From the NCBI GenBank assembly GCA_027943335.1, contig BSBK01002085.1:2026001-2090000 (forward strand): DNA of 64,000 nt. The letters run 5' to 3'. The DNA comes from Chamaecyparis obtusa (Eukaryota > Streptophyta > Pinopsida > Cupressales > Cupressaceae). Under the pieces are notes generated by a model that saw nothing but the letters and a program-made list of their open reading frames with translations, had not been told where the DNA came from and ran no database searches. Position 1 is the stretch's first letter. The number at the start of each line of letters is the position of its first letter. The position numbers and the translations under genes are program-made. Positions 11,364 to 20,924 of the stretch are shown piece after piece.

Positions 11364-12230
11364 ATGTCTTCCGGAATTAGACCTGAAGATAGGCTAGAGG
11401 GAGATGTCAACTTCACATCTTGGAAAATGAGGTTATTAATCATTCTAAGAGAATTAGAAATTAATTCAGTCATTGAAGGGCCTCCTAAAGAAAACATGGA
11501 TGATGATGAAAAGAAGGAATGGAACAAAAACAACAATAAAGCAATGAGGATTATTGTAGATAGTGTTAAAGATCATCTTGTGCCAACTATTGCAAATCAA
11601 GAAAACGCATATGAGATGTTCACCTCATTGTTTGGAATGTTTCAAATAAACAATACAAATAGGGTCCTAGCCCTCAAAAGCTCCCTTTCTCGAATAAAAA
11701 TGAATCAAGGGGAGTCCATCACTTCATACTTCATGAGGATCAGTGATTTAAGAAATCAACTATCATCAATTGGGTTCAATTATGATAATAAAGAACTTGC
11801 TGTAACAGCCCTCAACGGATTGCCTCTCACTTGGGAAGCATTCATTCAAGGGATTAGTGCGCGTTCCAAAATACCTAAACTCGATAGACTAAGGGCCGAT
11901 TGCCTTCAAGAAGAAGCAAGGTTAATATCAAGAGGCTCTATCTTCAAAGAAGACATTCAAGTTCTTTTCTCCCAAAACTCTAAGGGGGGGACAGGAAATT
12001 TCAAAAGGAAGAAGGAATATCAAGAAAACGGAAATGAAGGAAGTTCAAAGGCCAAAGGGGGAAAGAAACACTTTAAGAAAAGGAAACCCTTCAAGAAGGA
12101 CTTCTCTAAAACTAAATGTTTTAAATGTGAGAAGTTTGGTCATGTTGCTATAAATTGTCCTGAAAGAAACAACCTTCAAGCATCCTTTGTGGAGTTAAAT
12201 GTACCAAGACCAGAGCACTTTGCACTTTGA
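11364..12230 (+). CDS. intact copia-type Gag polyprotein of the gag-only element
   Basis: This is an uninterrupted 288-residue ORF starting 71 nt after the primer site; ATG at 11364 is the first that opens the frame. Residues about 1-215 form a UBN2-type copia gag domain (early 'NFTSWKMRLLIILRELE', later 'LKSSLSRIKMNQGESIT'). Residues about 216-250 are a Lys/Arg-rich RNA-binding stretch, and a complete CCHC zinc knuckle 'CFKCEKFGHVAINC' spans 252-265. The C-terminal tail is short. There is no protease motif and the TGA is followed by noncoding sequence. Its role would be to form virus-like particles in the cytoplasm and package element RNA. The surrounding copia-1 ORF has six stops while this frame is undamaged, which fits a younger insertion or selection on gag. 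Confidence 0.93.
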   Translation: MSSGIRPEDRLEGDVNFTSWKMRLLIILRELEINSVIEGPPKENMDDDEKKEWNKNNNKAMRIIVDSVKDHLVPTIANQENAYEMFTSLFGMFQINNTNRVLALKSSLSRIKMNQGESITSYFMRISDLRNQLSSIGFNYDNKELAVTALNGLPLTWEAFIQGISARSKIPKLDRLRADCLQEEARLISRGSIFKEDIQVLFSQNSKGGTGNFKRKKEYQENGNEGSSKAKGGKKHFKKRKPFKKDFSKTKCFKCEKFGHVAINCPERNNLQASFVELNVPRPEHFAL

Positions 12231-12719
12231 GAGGGAGTTGCATTTCGAGAGGGAGTTTCAATGGGCTCACATATCATCTAAGTTATAAACTCCTTCTACA
12301 TTATGATGCGGCTTTGTCATATTCTGGCATATTCTATGTTTTTCACATTTCCTTGTTTATGCTATTCATACATCTCTTGGTTTATGTTAGCATTGGAATA
12401 TGTTGATTTGTATATCTTCCTTAACTCTAATATGGGAAATCATAGTTGATTAATGGATGCTAGTTACTGTTACATTCTTACATTAGCATATGTTAGAATT
12501 AATGTTGCTATCTAGGAACATTCATATAGAAAGCTATATTGCATCTTGCTATGTTCACTCTACATCTGGTTAGATGTTGGTTATCTTTAGGTGTTGTTGG
12601 TTGTATAGCTATGAAGCATAATTTAATGATTCATGTGGTTCCATATATGAACTTTATGAAATAAGGTTTTGTTTATATTGTTATGATTACTCATTTGTTT
12701 TTGGTTAAGTTATTCTTAT
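12231..12719. other. noncoding part of the gag-only element, no pol
   Basis: Two purine runs, GAGAGGGAG at 12230-12238 and CGAGAGGGAG near 12247, resemble internal polypurine tracts. After them the sequence is AT-rich with no ORF and no recognisable pol residue motifs. Confidence 0.7.
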
Positions 12720-12724
12720 GAGTT

Positions 12725-13690
12725 GAAGAATATCATTTGATGTTCTTCGAGTCTTAGTGACTCGTGGATCTAGGATCCACATCCGCATGGATCAAGGATC
12801 CATTGCTGAGTAATGGGTGAGACATCATTGGATGTCAAAAGACCATTACACCTAGTAATGGGTGAGACATCATTGGATGTCAAAAGACCATTACATCTAG
12901 TAATTGGTGAGATGTCATGTCAAAAGTCCATTACGCCCAGTAATTGGTGAGACATCATGGATTTGATGCCAAAAGTCCATTACTCCGAGCAATTGGTGAG
13001 ACATCATGGATTTGATGTCAAAAGACCATTGCACCGAGCACTTGCTGAATATCATGGATTTGATATTCGTTAGACCAATGCTCTGGATATCATGGAGTTG
13101 ATATCCTTTGAGTCTTGGAGACTCATGGATCAGGGATCCACAATTGAGTATTTGGTAACATCATGGACTTGATGATACCATGAATATCATAGAGTTGATA
13201 TTCTAAATTCTCGAGTCATGGGACTCGTGGATCTGAGAAATCCACATCTGGATAGTAAAACATCATGTACTTGATGTTGGTATGATGTCATGAACTTGAC
13301 ATCTCTTGAGTCTTGGTGACTCGTGGATTTAGTTATCCACAAATTGGATGGTATACATCATGGACTTGATATTCAAGGTGTCTAGTGGATTTGAAATTCA
13401 CAAATTGATTGGAACCTTGATATCTCTTATATCATGGGCTGATATTCTTGGGTCTAGGAGACCAAAGGATCTAGGAGATCCACATTTGGATGGTAAACAT
13501 CATATGATATGATGTTTCTCATATGAATATGAGATGTATGGTTTATGAAGAACAGTTGTGTTCTCATTATGTTTTGTAGATAGAGATCTACTATCATAGA
13601 TGAGAGATCTATGATTCTATTGGATATGGAATCCATGTTGTTTATGTCTTTGGCATCCTTAAGGGATGATAGAGGGAGATCATTGAGTTG
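12725..13690 (+). repeat. string of about 20 consecutive short hairpins with tandem units
   Basis: Perfect or nearly perfect stems of 6-8 bp with 3-7 nt loops follow each other with little spacing. Examples: 12748-12764 (CGAGTC/GACTCG), 12764-12780 (GTGGATC/GATCCAC), 12787-12803, 13047-13068 (GAATATCA/TGATATTC), 13085-13106 (GGATATCA/TGATATCC), 13109-13125, 13126-13140, 13182-13203, 13212-13227, 13227-13245, 13259-13278, 13284-13303, 13308-13322 and 13323-13340. Units at 12811, 12856, 12901, 12941 and 12989 are near-tandem copies of 40-48 bp whose ends (TAATGG/CCATTA) and centre (GACATC/GATGTC) both pair. Loops are often TGGANT or TTGGNG-like. The region occupies the place of pol. Confidence 0.85.
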
Positions 13691-13704
13691 ATCTTTGCCT
13701 CAAG

Positions 13705-13716
13705 ACCAAGAGGGAG
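13705..13716 (+). other. gag-only element polypurine tract
   Basis: 'GACCAAGAGGGAG' ends directly before the 3' LTR start TGTTGATATT. Confidence 0.85.
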
Positions 13717-14449
13717 TGTTGATATTATGGCCTTGAGGGCAAATACCAATCCCGCCAAATAATAGATATACCGATATATAAATAATGATGTTAAATATAT
13801 TATATATATTTAAATCTATTGTTTATTAAGTTTGGATTTTGTGTTATGTTATTTGGTTAAGGGTCGGCTCTCTTGGAACAGGTCGGCCTTCTTGGTACAG
13901 GTCGGCTCCCTCCTCGAGTCTCTATGGCTCCTACATATAGGAGATCATGTCTTGAGGGAAGACACACAAAACATAACGTGCTCTTCCCTCCTAAAGAATC
14001 GCATAAGCAAAAATTAAAATACAAGGCAGCGAATTTACCATCTAGGGCATTAGCGAATTTGTGGAAGGCAGCAAATACATCAAGTGTGGAAGGCAGCGAA
14101 TTCATCAGGAAGCTGCGATTTTCTTGTGCACAATACAATACAGTCCCTGCCCTAACAGCAGTGCATCAAAGGGCGAAATTCTGTATATAATTAGCAAGCC
14201 TGAGATATAAACTAGAATTGCAACCTAAGCTAATAAGGTGCAGATTCAAGAGCTATTTGGAGCAGTCAACAGCAGAACTTATAAGGACATAGTACAGGTC
14301 TATATCACCATAGAATCCCAGCTTGGATTACATCTGGAAGTCCAGTTCTGAAGACTTCTTTCACAGTCATCAAGCGTTATATTCCGGGTACTATCTCTCC
14401 TTTGCCTTAAGTTAATTCTGTGCTTAGTAAAGTCTGAAATATAATAACA
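13717..14449 (+). repeat. gag-only element 3' LTR (733 bp)
   Basis: Same length as the 5' LTR, with about 18 substitutions or single-base indels by eye, most of them transitions. Confidence 0.95.
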
Positions 14450-14454
14450 AATAC
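14450..14454. repeat. target-site duplication AATAC, right copy
   Basis: Second copy of the 5-bp site flanking the gag-only element. Confidence 0.95.
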
Positions 14455-14678
14455 AATACCCCGTTGCTGATGCTTTGTATAGTGACCGGTTCTTATATGT
14501 TGGCACCATCTACCAAACCATCCTTCCTACATACAGAGCTCCTTGGATCTTTATGCTTTATAGAGATGACAAATCCCTATGCTCTTTTGCCAATCAATAT
14601 CTATATACTCTTTTGCCAATCAATGACAAAACTTGTACCGGTGGAAGGCTTACCGGTTACCATCACTTAATGCCAACA
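14455..14678 (-). repeat. copia-1 5' LTR, part 2
   Basis: Resumes the LTR sequence matching 4507-4730 and ends TTAATGCCAACA, the sense start TGTTGG of the LTR. Confidence 0.95.
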
Positions 14679-14683
14679 CTTTT
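14679..14683. repeat. target-site duplication CTTTT, right copy (copia-1)
   Basis: Matches 3258-3262. Confidence 0.9.
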
Positions 14684-16340
14684 GGGAGTCCAAATGAGTC
14701 ATCCAAATCATGATTTTCAATGCTTGATCAATCTGATCATACCCAGGCTGCAAACTCTGTCCTCAGACTTGGTCTTCAGAATGATATCCTCAAAAAATCA
14801 GACGTATGATTTATGGTAAAAGGGTTTGGTTTCCAAGTTTAGATCTTCAAGTACCTTCCATAGTGCATGCTTGTACAAATCCATGACATGATTTTTGAGT
14901 TCCAGTTATTAAATCTGGGTTGTAACTTTTGTCTGCAGACTTATTTTCAGAGTTCATTATGAAGATCAGTCATGATTTGGAAGATAGTTTTCATTATCAG
15001 ACCATGGGGCACATATTTAGATTACATTTCACATGGTCTGTATGTTTTGTTTTTTCAGAGTTTGAGCCATGTCTTCAGACAAGTCTGCAGAACAGATTTC
15101 TTCAGATTTGTCCTCAGAAGTTCACAATCTTGCATTTGGTTTTAAACTTCGGTTACAATCTTAAGTGCTTGATTTTTTAAGCTATAAAGTTCCAAATTAA
15201 TGGTAAAATCAAGGGATTAAAGGTCTGAAGTTAATTTCTCAACCAGATCTCCTTACAAGATCATTAACTTCATGCCCTCTTCTCTTTTGCAGGAGTGATT
15301 GTATGAGACACTGATAAGCAAGGAGGACAAGGATGGAACAATCAAGAGAATCTTGAGTAAATCACAACATCCCTATATGAATTGATCTTCCACTCAAAGT
15401 CTAAGGTGTACAAAATGGGGATTAGGCTACAAGGACATTCATGTGTCCCTATGCAAGTCAACTTTCCACTTGTGCTTGAAGAATAAGGACTATCTTATAG
15501 GAAGATCAACTTGACTCTATTCACATCAATTTTCCATAAGGATCAAACAAGATTCAATTTAAGGACAAGTAGCTAGGGACTCCAATTTGTCCCTATGAGG
15601 GATTAAGGCTAAAGGATTCCTAGCCAAGGAGGTAATGGGTAAAGGAATCAAGGATGTCCCAAACAATGGGAGAGGAAGACTTCACCACATGAGGATGATC
15701 AAATTATGCAAGGAAGAAAGGTCTACAAATGATAAAGATTGTCATCATCGAATAAGAACATAAGGACAAGTCTGAGGTCAAGAGAAAGAAAGAATTTAGG
15801 GACAAGACTCCCATCAAAAGAGTGATCATAATGATGATTGAGACATGCAAGGAAATGGATTGAAGAGGCACCAAGGAAGATGTCAATGTTTCCAAGATAT
15901 TGGCCCAAGGATCAAGTTTGAAGATGAAGAAGACAAGGAATTCCAAACGATGAAGGTGAAAATGCAAAGGATTCAGCTACTACAAAGTTAGGATATCCAA
16001 GAGAAAGAATTCCAAGGACAATGAAGATTTCCAAAGAGGAATGATGGAATTGAAACAAGGATTGCTAAATGCTGATGTGGCATCCACTCATCCTTATCCA
16101 ATCAAAATCTTCCAAGTGGATATGTGGAAAGCACCTTCTAAAGGATGACTTGTTGGACGACTAGGCATCTTCCTTATTTCTCATTGGTTCTCATGCCATT
16201 GAATTTTCTCATTGGCCCATAAAGTGGTGCCTCATTGTCATTCGATGAGTATTTAATGATTGTAGCAATCCTAATAAAGGTTTTCTTTGAGTGAATCTAA
16301 ACCATTAATTCTGATTTAATCTTACTTGTTCATTGTATTT
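14684..16340. other. noncoding block continuing the left flank of copia-1
   Basis: No gene seen. 14740-15130 is rich in 'TCTTCAGAC/CTGCAGAC' words, like 2900-3230. 15360-15600 carries copies of the dispersed motif found at 1390-2480 (for instance 'gtccctatgcaagtcaac' near 15450). Short open frames have no recognisable similarity. Confidence 0.45.
15360..15610 (+). repeat. further copies of the dispersed 'TCCCTATG...TTTTCCACTTG' motif
   Basis: Four to five degenerate copies in the same orientation as the array at 1390-2480, on the other side of the copia-1 insertion. Confidence 0.55.
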
Positions 16341-16348
16341 GGGGATCC

Positions 16349-16356
16349 TATATAAA
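16349..16356 (+). promoter_or_regulatory. TATA-like box, possible LTR promoter
   Basis: TATATAAA in 'GGGGATCCTATATAAACCTC', followed by 'ggagagaattgttg', looks like the U3/R region of an LTR. No LTR borders could be fixed, so the assignment is tentative. Confidence 0.35.
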
Positions 16357-17819
16357 CCTCACTCCTCTCATTTGTAAAAGGAGAGAATTGTTGAAATTGT
16401 TGCCATAATGCTATCAAAGTAATTGTTGATTCGTTGTTGGTCTTCATGGTGGATTACTTGTGTTGCTTTGGAGTATTGCATGGTTTCTACATATCCTCGC
16501 TTAGATTAGGATTTCATTTCGTATGGGTAGAAATAGTGTTTAGTTGAATGGAAGATATTTTGGATGCACCTTCGTGAGACTTGCATAGACCATACCACAA
16601 GTTGCTTGTTGATTGTAAGTTTGCCTTGCATGGTCAACTAGCATATTTATGAGCTTTACTTCAATTATTGTTTGCACATTGGTATGCATCGATGGATGGT
16701 GTTAATGGAATGGTAGTAGTTTGAACATCCTACATTTACCTTAGGAGATCGCACTAGCTCGGTTGATGTCGATGGCTAAACTAAATCTGGTAGAGTCACA
16801 AATACATCTATAGTTTCTTACATTCTAGGAGTTGATTAGATCTTCCTAAACCCTTTTCCTTTGCAATTTGTTTGGTTAGAGATAGTTGAATAGTTAATGA
16901 CCATTGAATGAACAACGTAAGTCCCTTTGTGATACCCAACATATCATATCATTATGACTGAGTGAACGTCCACAACTATAAGGAACCATGGGGTTGTCTT
17001 ATTTGATCACACCATCCGTATACATTGTTAAACATATGAGCATCCTTATTCAAGAGAGGATTTGATATTTTGTGTTTAATCTTGAAACAGTAAGTGTTTC
17101 ATCCTGCATGTTGGAGATGGAATTTAAGTGCATAGGTTGATGCACCATTTCTAAGGCATGCTACCCCTAATTGATATCACTAAAGGAAGTTACAAGTCAA
17201 AGGGAAGGCTACAGATTGCATTTAGTCCATTACACCATAAATCTATAAATGATTGTCTAATGAAATTATGATTGTAACTGCATGTTGGTAGCCATCGTAT
17301 ATGTGAACATTTAATTCCACATGATGTGTTGACTGCCATAAGTTTGTATAAACTGAGGGTACATTTTCACATTGAAATAGTTTAAGTATGAGGGTACTAT
17401 TACAAAGAATCATCATTTGTACTTGCAAATCTGTTTACTAATCTATTTGAGAATTCTGAGTCATTGTGAAATTGCAAATGAAATCTGAATCTACAATGTG
17501 CTAGATGTTTTTTTGTGTTTTTTTAATGACTGCAAGAGTTGAGAGTCATTTCAACAATGCACCAAACAATTATGTACATGACCAAGAGAATGAAAACCTC
17601 AATGATGTAAAAAAGAGGTTACAAATGCAATGAACATCTCAAAAGACAAAAAGGAAACCCGCGATAATGTACACCTTTAGAAATCAAGGTACTTAAGGAT
17701 ACTTACGTATACTTTCTAGCTCTATCACATGTCAAATAACCATTGTATTCCAACAAGTCGCCTTTTGGAGGGAAAAGGGAATGTGGAAATGCATCAAGTT
17801 GAAACTAAGAAGTAACCTT
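16357..17819. other. noncoding; no gene seen
   Basis: Moderately AT-rich sequence without a recognisable ORF. It may be the R/U5 and leader of a decayed LTR element whose TATA box is at 16349, but no primer site or border is visible. Confidence 0.3.
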
Positions 17820-18602
17820 TGTAATGCCCCCATTTTGGTATTGCCATAAATTTTGCCCACTGTACTTGTAGAATATAAAATTATTACTGGTTATATATAT
17901 TTCCAGACTGTCGTTGCGATTTAGACAGGTCAGATTTAATAATGCTTCCTTCTTGGGAGGCTGATCACTGCTGTTTTGGATAAGTGCTTTTGCTCCTTGG
18001 TTCAATCTTCCTTGATCAATGCTTTGAGGTATGGGTAAGTGATGATTGATAAGTCCCCTTCAATTCTTGGAATGAATTCTCCTTTATAATTTGTTGGTCG
18101 AAGGGTCACCACCTTTCATAAGAATTGAGTTGCCACTTTTCATTGTTGTCTTTGAGAACAATATATTAATCCTGAAAATTGATCTCCCCGTTGATGTCCT
18201 CGTCATGAAATCTTGTCCCCTTTATATCCTCCAATGTGAGGGAGAGTCACACCTCTTCATAATGGTCAAAACCTTTCACAATTACCACCCTTCAAAAAGG
18301 TCACAACCCTTCATCTTTGCTGCCCCTTTGAAAGAGTCGCTTCCTTTGTATTTTTCCCATTATTTTCTTCTTCCATTAATGCTTAATTCATTTTTGCTCC
18401 CTTCTTTTTTCCTTTCTCCACCCTTCAAATGAAGTTCTCTCCCTTTTACGTCCCATGTTTGAGGGGATCAAGACTTTTCACTTCATGCCTTTTGACCATT
18501 CATTAAACTTAACTAAATTTTTATTATACTAAATTTTTATTTTTATTTTATATTTTAATTGAATAATTAATTAATCCTATTTCAACAAGGGGACATTTCA
18601 CA
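17820..18602 (-). repeat. probable solo LTR of a gypsy-like element
   Basis: The plus strand begins TGTAATGCCCCC and ends GGGGACATTTCACA, an imperfect inverted pair (sense start TGTGAAATGTCCCC). A TATA-like ATATAAA in sense orientation sits at 18221-18227, about 375 nt from the sense start, as expected of an LTR. The flanks (ACCTT and CTATG) do not form a duplication, so the copy may be recombined or truncated. Confidence 0.45.
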
Positions 18603-20392
18603 CTATGTGATACATCATTCTAATGACATCATAATGACAATTCAAGGCCACAGGCAAATATCAAAAGTTATCTCACACAAATCCAAGGGCCAAGTATTGG
18701 AAATAGCATGCTGATAAAGAATATGAAATTATCTTTGCTATCCTGATATGATAAAAATACAGCTGCAGCTAAACTAAACAGAATAGAAATTGGAGCTTGT
18801 AAGCTTATAAAAAATCTGCAACTGGACCGAAAACTAAAATCTTTTTTCTACCCTGAAAATCTGCAATTGCTAGAATCACACACAAATTTCTGTACATTAA
18901 AATAAAGCAAATATGACTATGAAAAGGAAGTTTTAGACAGAATATAGGATCAAGAGGCTTCTTAAAAAATTTGATCGCAATCTTAGACTTACACCCTCCA
19001 ACACATTATAATGCTGCACTCGGCCAAGAAAATAAGTCTGCAGTAGACTAGCTTGTAAAACAGTATTCTTCAAAGGTTTTCAATTTCAAACTATTGTACG
19101 GTTTGTTTCCATCCATTCCTATCCTGCATAATAAGCCAAGATAACAATCAGTTAAGGCTATGGCCCCATGGAGGTGGGCTAGCTAAAATTTCTCAGCCGG
19201 TACTGTTAAGATAAATTAGGAGTTTCTTGAAAGCTAATACTTCCATAGATGTATAAATTCTCTTCTAGTAAGAAAAATAGGTGAAGAAGTTAAAGTTTAA
19301 ATAAAAAATTATTAAACTATATACAAATAATTGGACCGACCGCCACACCTCTAATAATTGATCTTGGGGACTAACCACCACCATGGGGTATTGAAGATGC
19401 CGGATTTTTAAGATTAATAATGCATGCAAGTATTAGTGTAACGACAAATCTAAGAGCTGCTACATAGACATGAAAATCCTTACGCTGGTGAGGGAAACCT
19501 CCCGCCCCCTCACCATCACCAGCATAGGATACGATCTCATGGAATAGACTTGGACATCTATTTTTCACTGAAATAGTCTTCACTTCCGTGGACTAGGGGG
19601 AAAAAGCAGCTACAGGATAAAAATGAATCATTTTCTGTAAAATAGGAGCCCTTCATAAGTATCTGCAAGTTTGCGTTGAGAAAGGGAGCCAAAACTTCCC
19701 CCCACTACTTCAGGGGCTTTTACATGCTTGCATTTACATCAAACTTCTATTTGCGTGTATTCATAGAATCCTCACAAAATAATTTAGAACTCTAAACAAA
19801 ATCTTCATTTAAATCCTGTAGCCGCATTTTTTCAATTTGATAGAACTGTCCTCAAAGTAGAAAGAAGAACAAAAGCCCCTTCTATGGGACCGCGTCTTAA
19901 GTCCAAAACAATTCTCCAAATAGTTTGCATGCAATATGCAATTCTGGAGAATATTCTTGATGTAGAATCGACAACAATATATACTTTTCCAAAAACATTT
20001 ATGCCCTGACTCGGAAATGATTCGAAAACAAGCTAGCTGGGATCATTAGATATTCTACATGGTTCTCATGTGAACCAAAATGAGGACGTTTGGAATTTGT
20101 CAATAAAATAACGAAGAGCATGTCAAATATGGCCCTTGGGAAACTGCAAAATGAAGATACGTTTGTTTAAAGAATGTACACCCATTTCGATTCAGTTTTC
20201 AAAGACATTAACAACCATGATTACATGTCTGCGAGTAATTTGTGGAAAGAGTCGACATGAGCAAGGTTGTGGAAATAATCGACACGAGCACAACGGAACA
20301 TATTCAATTGGAATTCAAAGGTAACCCTACCAATGCCTGTCATTGAAAAAATAGAATCAACTAGCGTAGTGTGAAGTGCAGTGGATTGGTAC
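18603..20392 (-). other. unassigned sequence, presumably first intron of the esterase gene
   Basis: Lies downstream of the exon-1 splice donor on the minus strand. I looked for the conserved next exon of the family (an RGY-GWN block and the FGGND block) and did not find it. The open frame at 19371-19583 has no recognisable product. Several pyrimidine-AG acceptors occur (for example near 19127 and 20143), but none leads into esterase-like coding. Confidence 0.35.
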
Positions 20393-20503
20393 CTTGCGTG
20401 AGTAGATATCAGCGAGAGCAGCTCCCCAGCCCTCATTGGCAAAACTGAACTGAACAATGGACGATCCGAACAGAACAAAAAGCGGCCTCGCTGGACCGAC
20501 CAT
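20393..20503 (-). CDS. exon 1 of an IAH1/CPRD49-type GDSL esterase (SGNH hydrolase)
   Basis: ATG at 20503 opens 37 codons beginning 'MVGPARPLFVLFGSSIVQFS', then 'NEGWGAALADIYSRK'. This is the conserved N-terminus of plant isoamyl-acetate-hydrolysing-type GDSL esterases; the FGSS segment is block I with the nucleophile Ser (residue 14 or 15). The frame ends at AAG with an immediate GT donor (CGCAAG|GTACC) in phase 0. That fits the family, where the protein normally continues 'AD...RGY'. Total protein is usually about 240-260 residues, so this is roughly 15 percent. GC is clearly higher than in the surroundings. The remaining exons were not found down to the copia-1 right flank, so this is either a gene with a very long intron or a stranded 5' fragment. 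The overlapping frame at 20221-20478 is a shadow. Confidence 0.8.
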
Positions 20504-20860
20504 ACTTACAAATTACGCCCACTTCCCCTGTTCCGCCCAGCTGATAAAGTTGATTCCGCAATTAATCACCCACCAAACCGCGCCAGGAAGCGGTGCGCGG
20601 TGCTTCAGGCTCACTGGCGAAAGCGGGAGGTAGCTGCAGAAGCATTTAAGGATTTTGACATTGTCATTGTCATGTGAATTCTGCGATACTTGTCATTTAA
20701 AGTCTGCCACCTCCATTACTGTTCGAACTCTATAATTTTTTTGTTTTTCAAAAAGCAATTCGAATCCTTTCGGCCAAGTAATTAACATGCCATCTGGCCA
20801 ATTAATTAACATGCCCATCTTTCGATATCAATCCACATCTACTATAAATAAATATTTCCC
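20504..20860 (-). promoter_or_regulatory. upstream region of the esterase exon (GC-rich 5' UTR/promoter)
   Basis: 20504-20640 is the most GC- and CpG-rich stretch in this part of the window ('accgcgccaggaagcggtgc'), typical of the 5' end of a plant housekeeping gene. Beyond it AT-rich sequence begins. No firm TATA box is seen. Confidence 0.45.
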
Positions 20861-20924
20861 TTAATGGTTTTGTTTAATATATATTTTTATAATGGTAAAA
20901 TTTATGTGATATGCAGCGCTTTTA

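Larger units (their letters stand above)
10549..14449 (+). mobile_element. gag-only (TR-GAG-like) copia-type LTR retrotransposon, nested in copia-1 LTR
   Basis: The 3901-bp element has two LTRs of exactly 733 bp, a 5-bp TSD, a perfect tRNA-Met primer site abutting the 5' LTR, and a purine tract abutting the 3' LTR. It has one intact gag ORF and no trace of protease, integrase, RT or RNase H. The space where pol would lie (12231-13716) is noncoding and largely made of short hairpins. This matches the non-autonomous class called TR-GAG: its own gag, enzymes supplied by an autonomous partner. LTRs differ at about 18 positions by eye (near 97.5 percent identity), younger than the copia-1 host. 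Confidence 0.93.
3263..14678 (-). mobile_element. copia-1: complete Ty1/copia LTR retrotransposon, minus strand, split by a nested element
   Basis: The element has two LTRs of about 1468 and 1470 bp (the second after removing the nested insertion), a 5-bp TSD CTTTT on both sides, a primer-binding site matching initiator tRNA-Met, a polypurine tract, and a polyprotein in the order gag, protease, integrase, RT, RNase H. That order is diagnostic of Ty1/copia. Without the 3901-bp nested element and its duplicated AATAC it is about 7.5 kb. LTRs differ at roughly 5 percent of positions in the 440 bp compared by eye, so the insertion is not recent. Six premature stops mean it cannot make its own polyprotein. 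Confidence 0.95.

Noticed and set aside
12811..13031. Regularly spaced repeats that look like a CRISPR array
   Set aside because: The units are directly adjacent and palindromic throughout, there are no unique spacers between constant repeats, the locus is inside a plant LTR retrotransposon, and no cas genes exist.
17820..18602. A full LTR element at this position
   Set aside because: Only one LTR-like unit is visible, with no primer site, polypurine tract or internal coding beside it, and no target-site duplication.
19371..19583. 70-codon ORF in the presumed intron
   Set aside because: No recognised motif and no link to the esterase; composition does not support coding.
20221..20478. 85-codon minus-strand ORF as the coding frame at this locus
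   Set aside because: The overlapping frame from ATG 20503 matches the GDSL esterase N-terminus and ends in a splice donor; the longer ORF is in a different frame and runs through the presumed intron.
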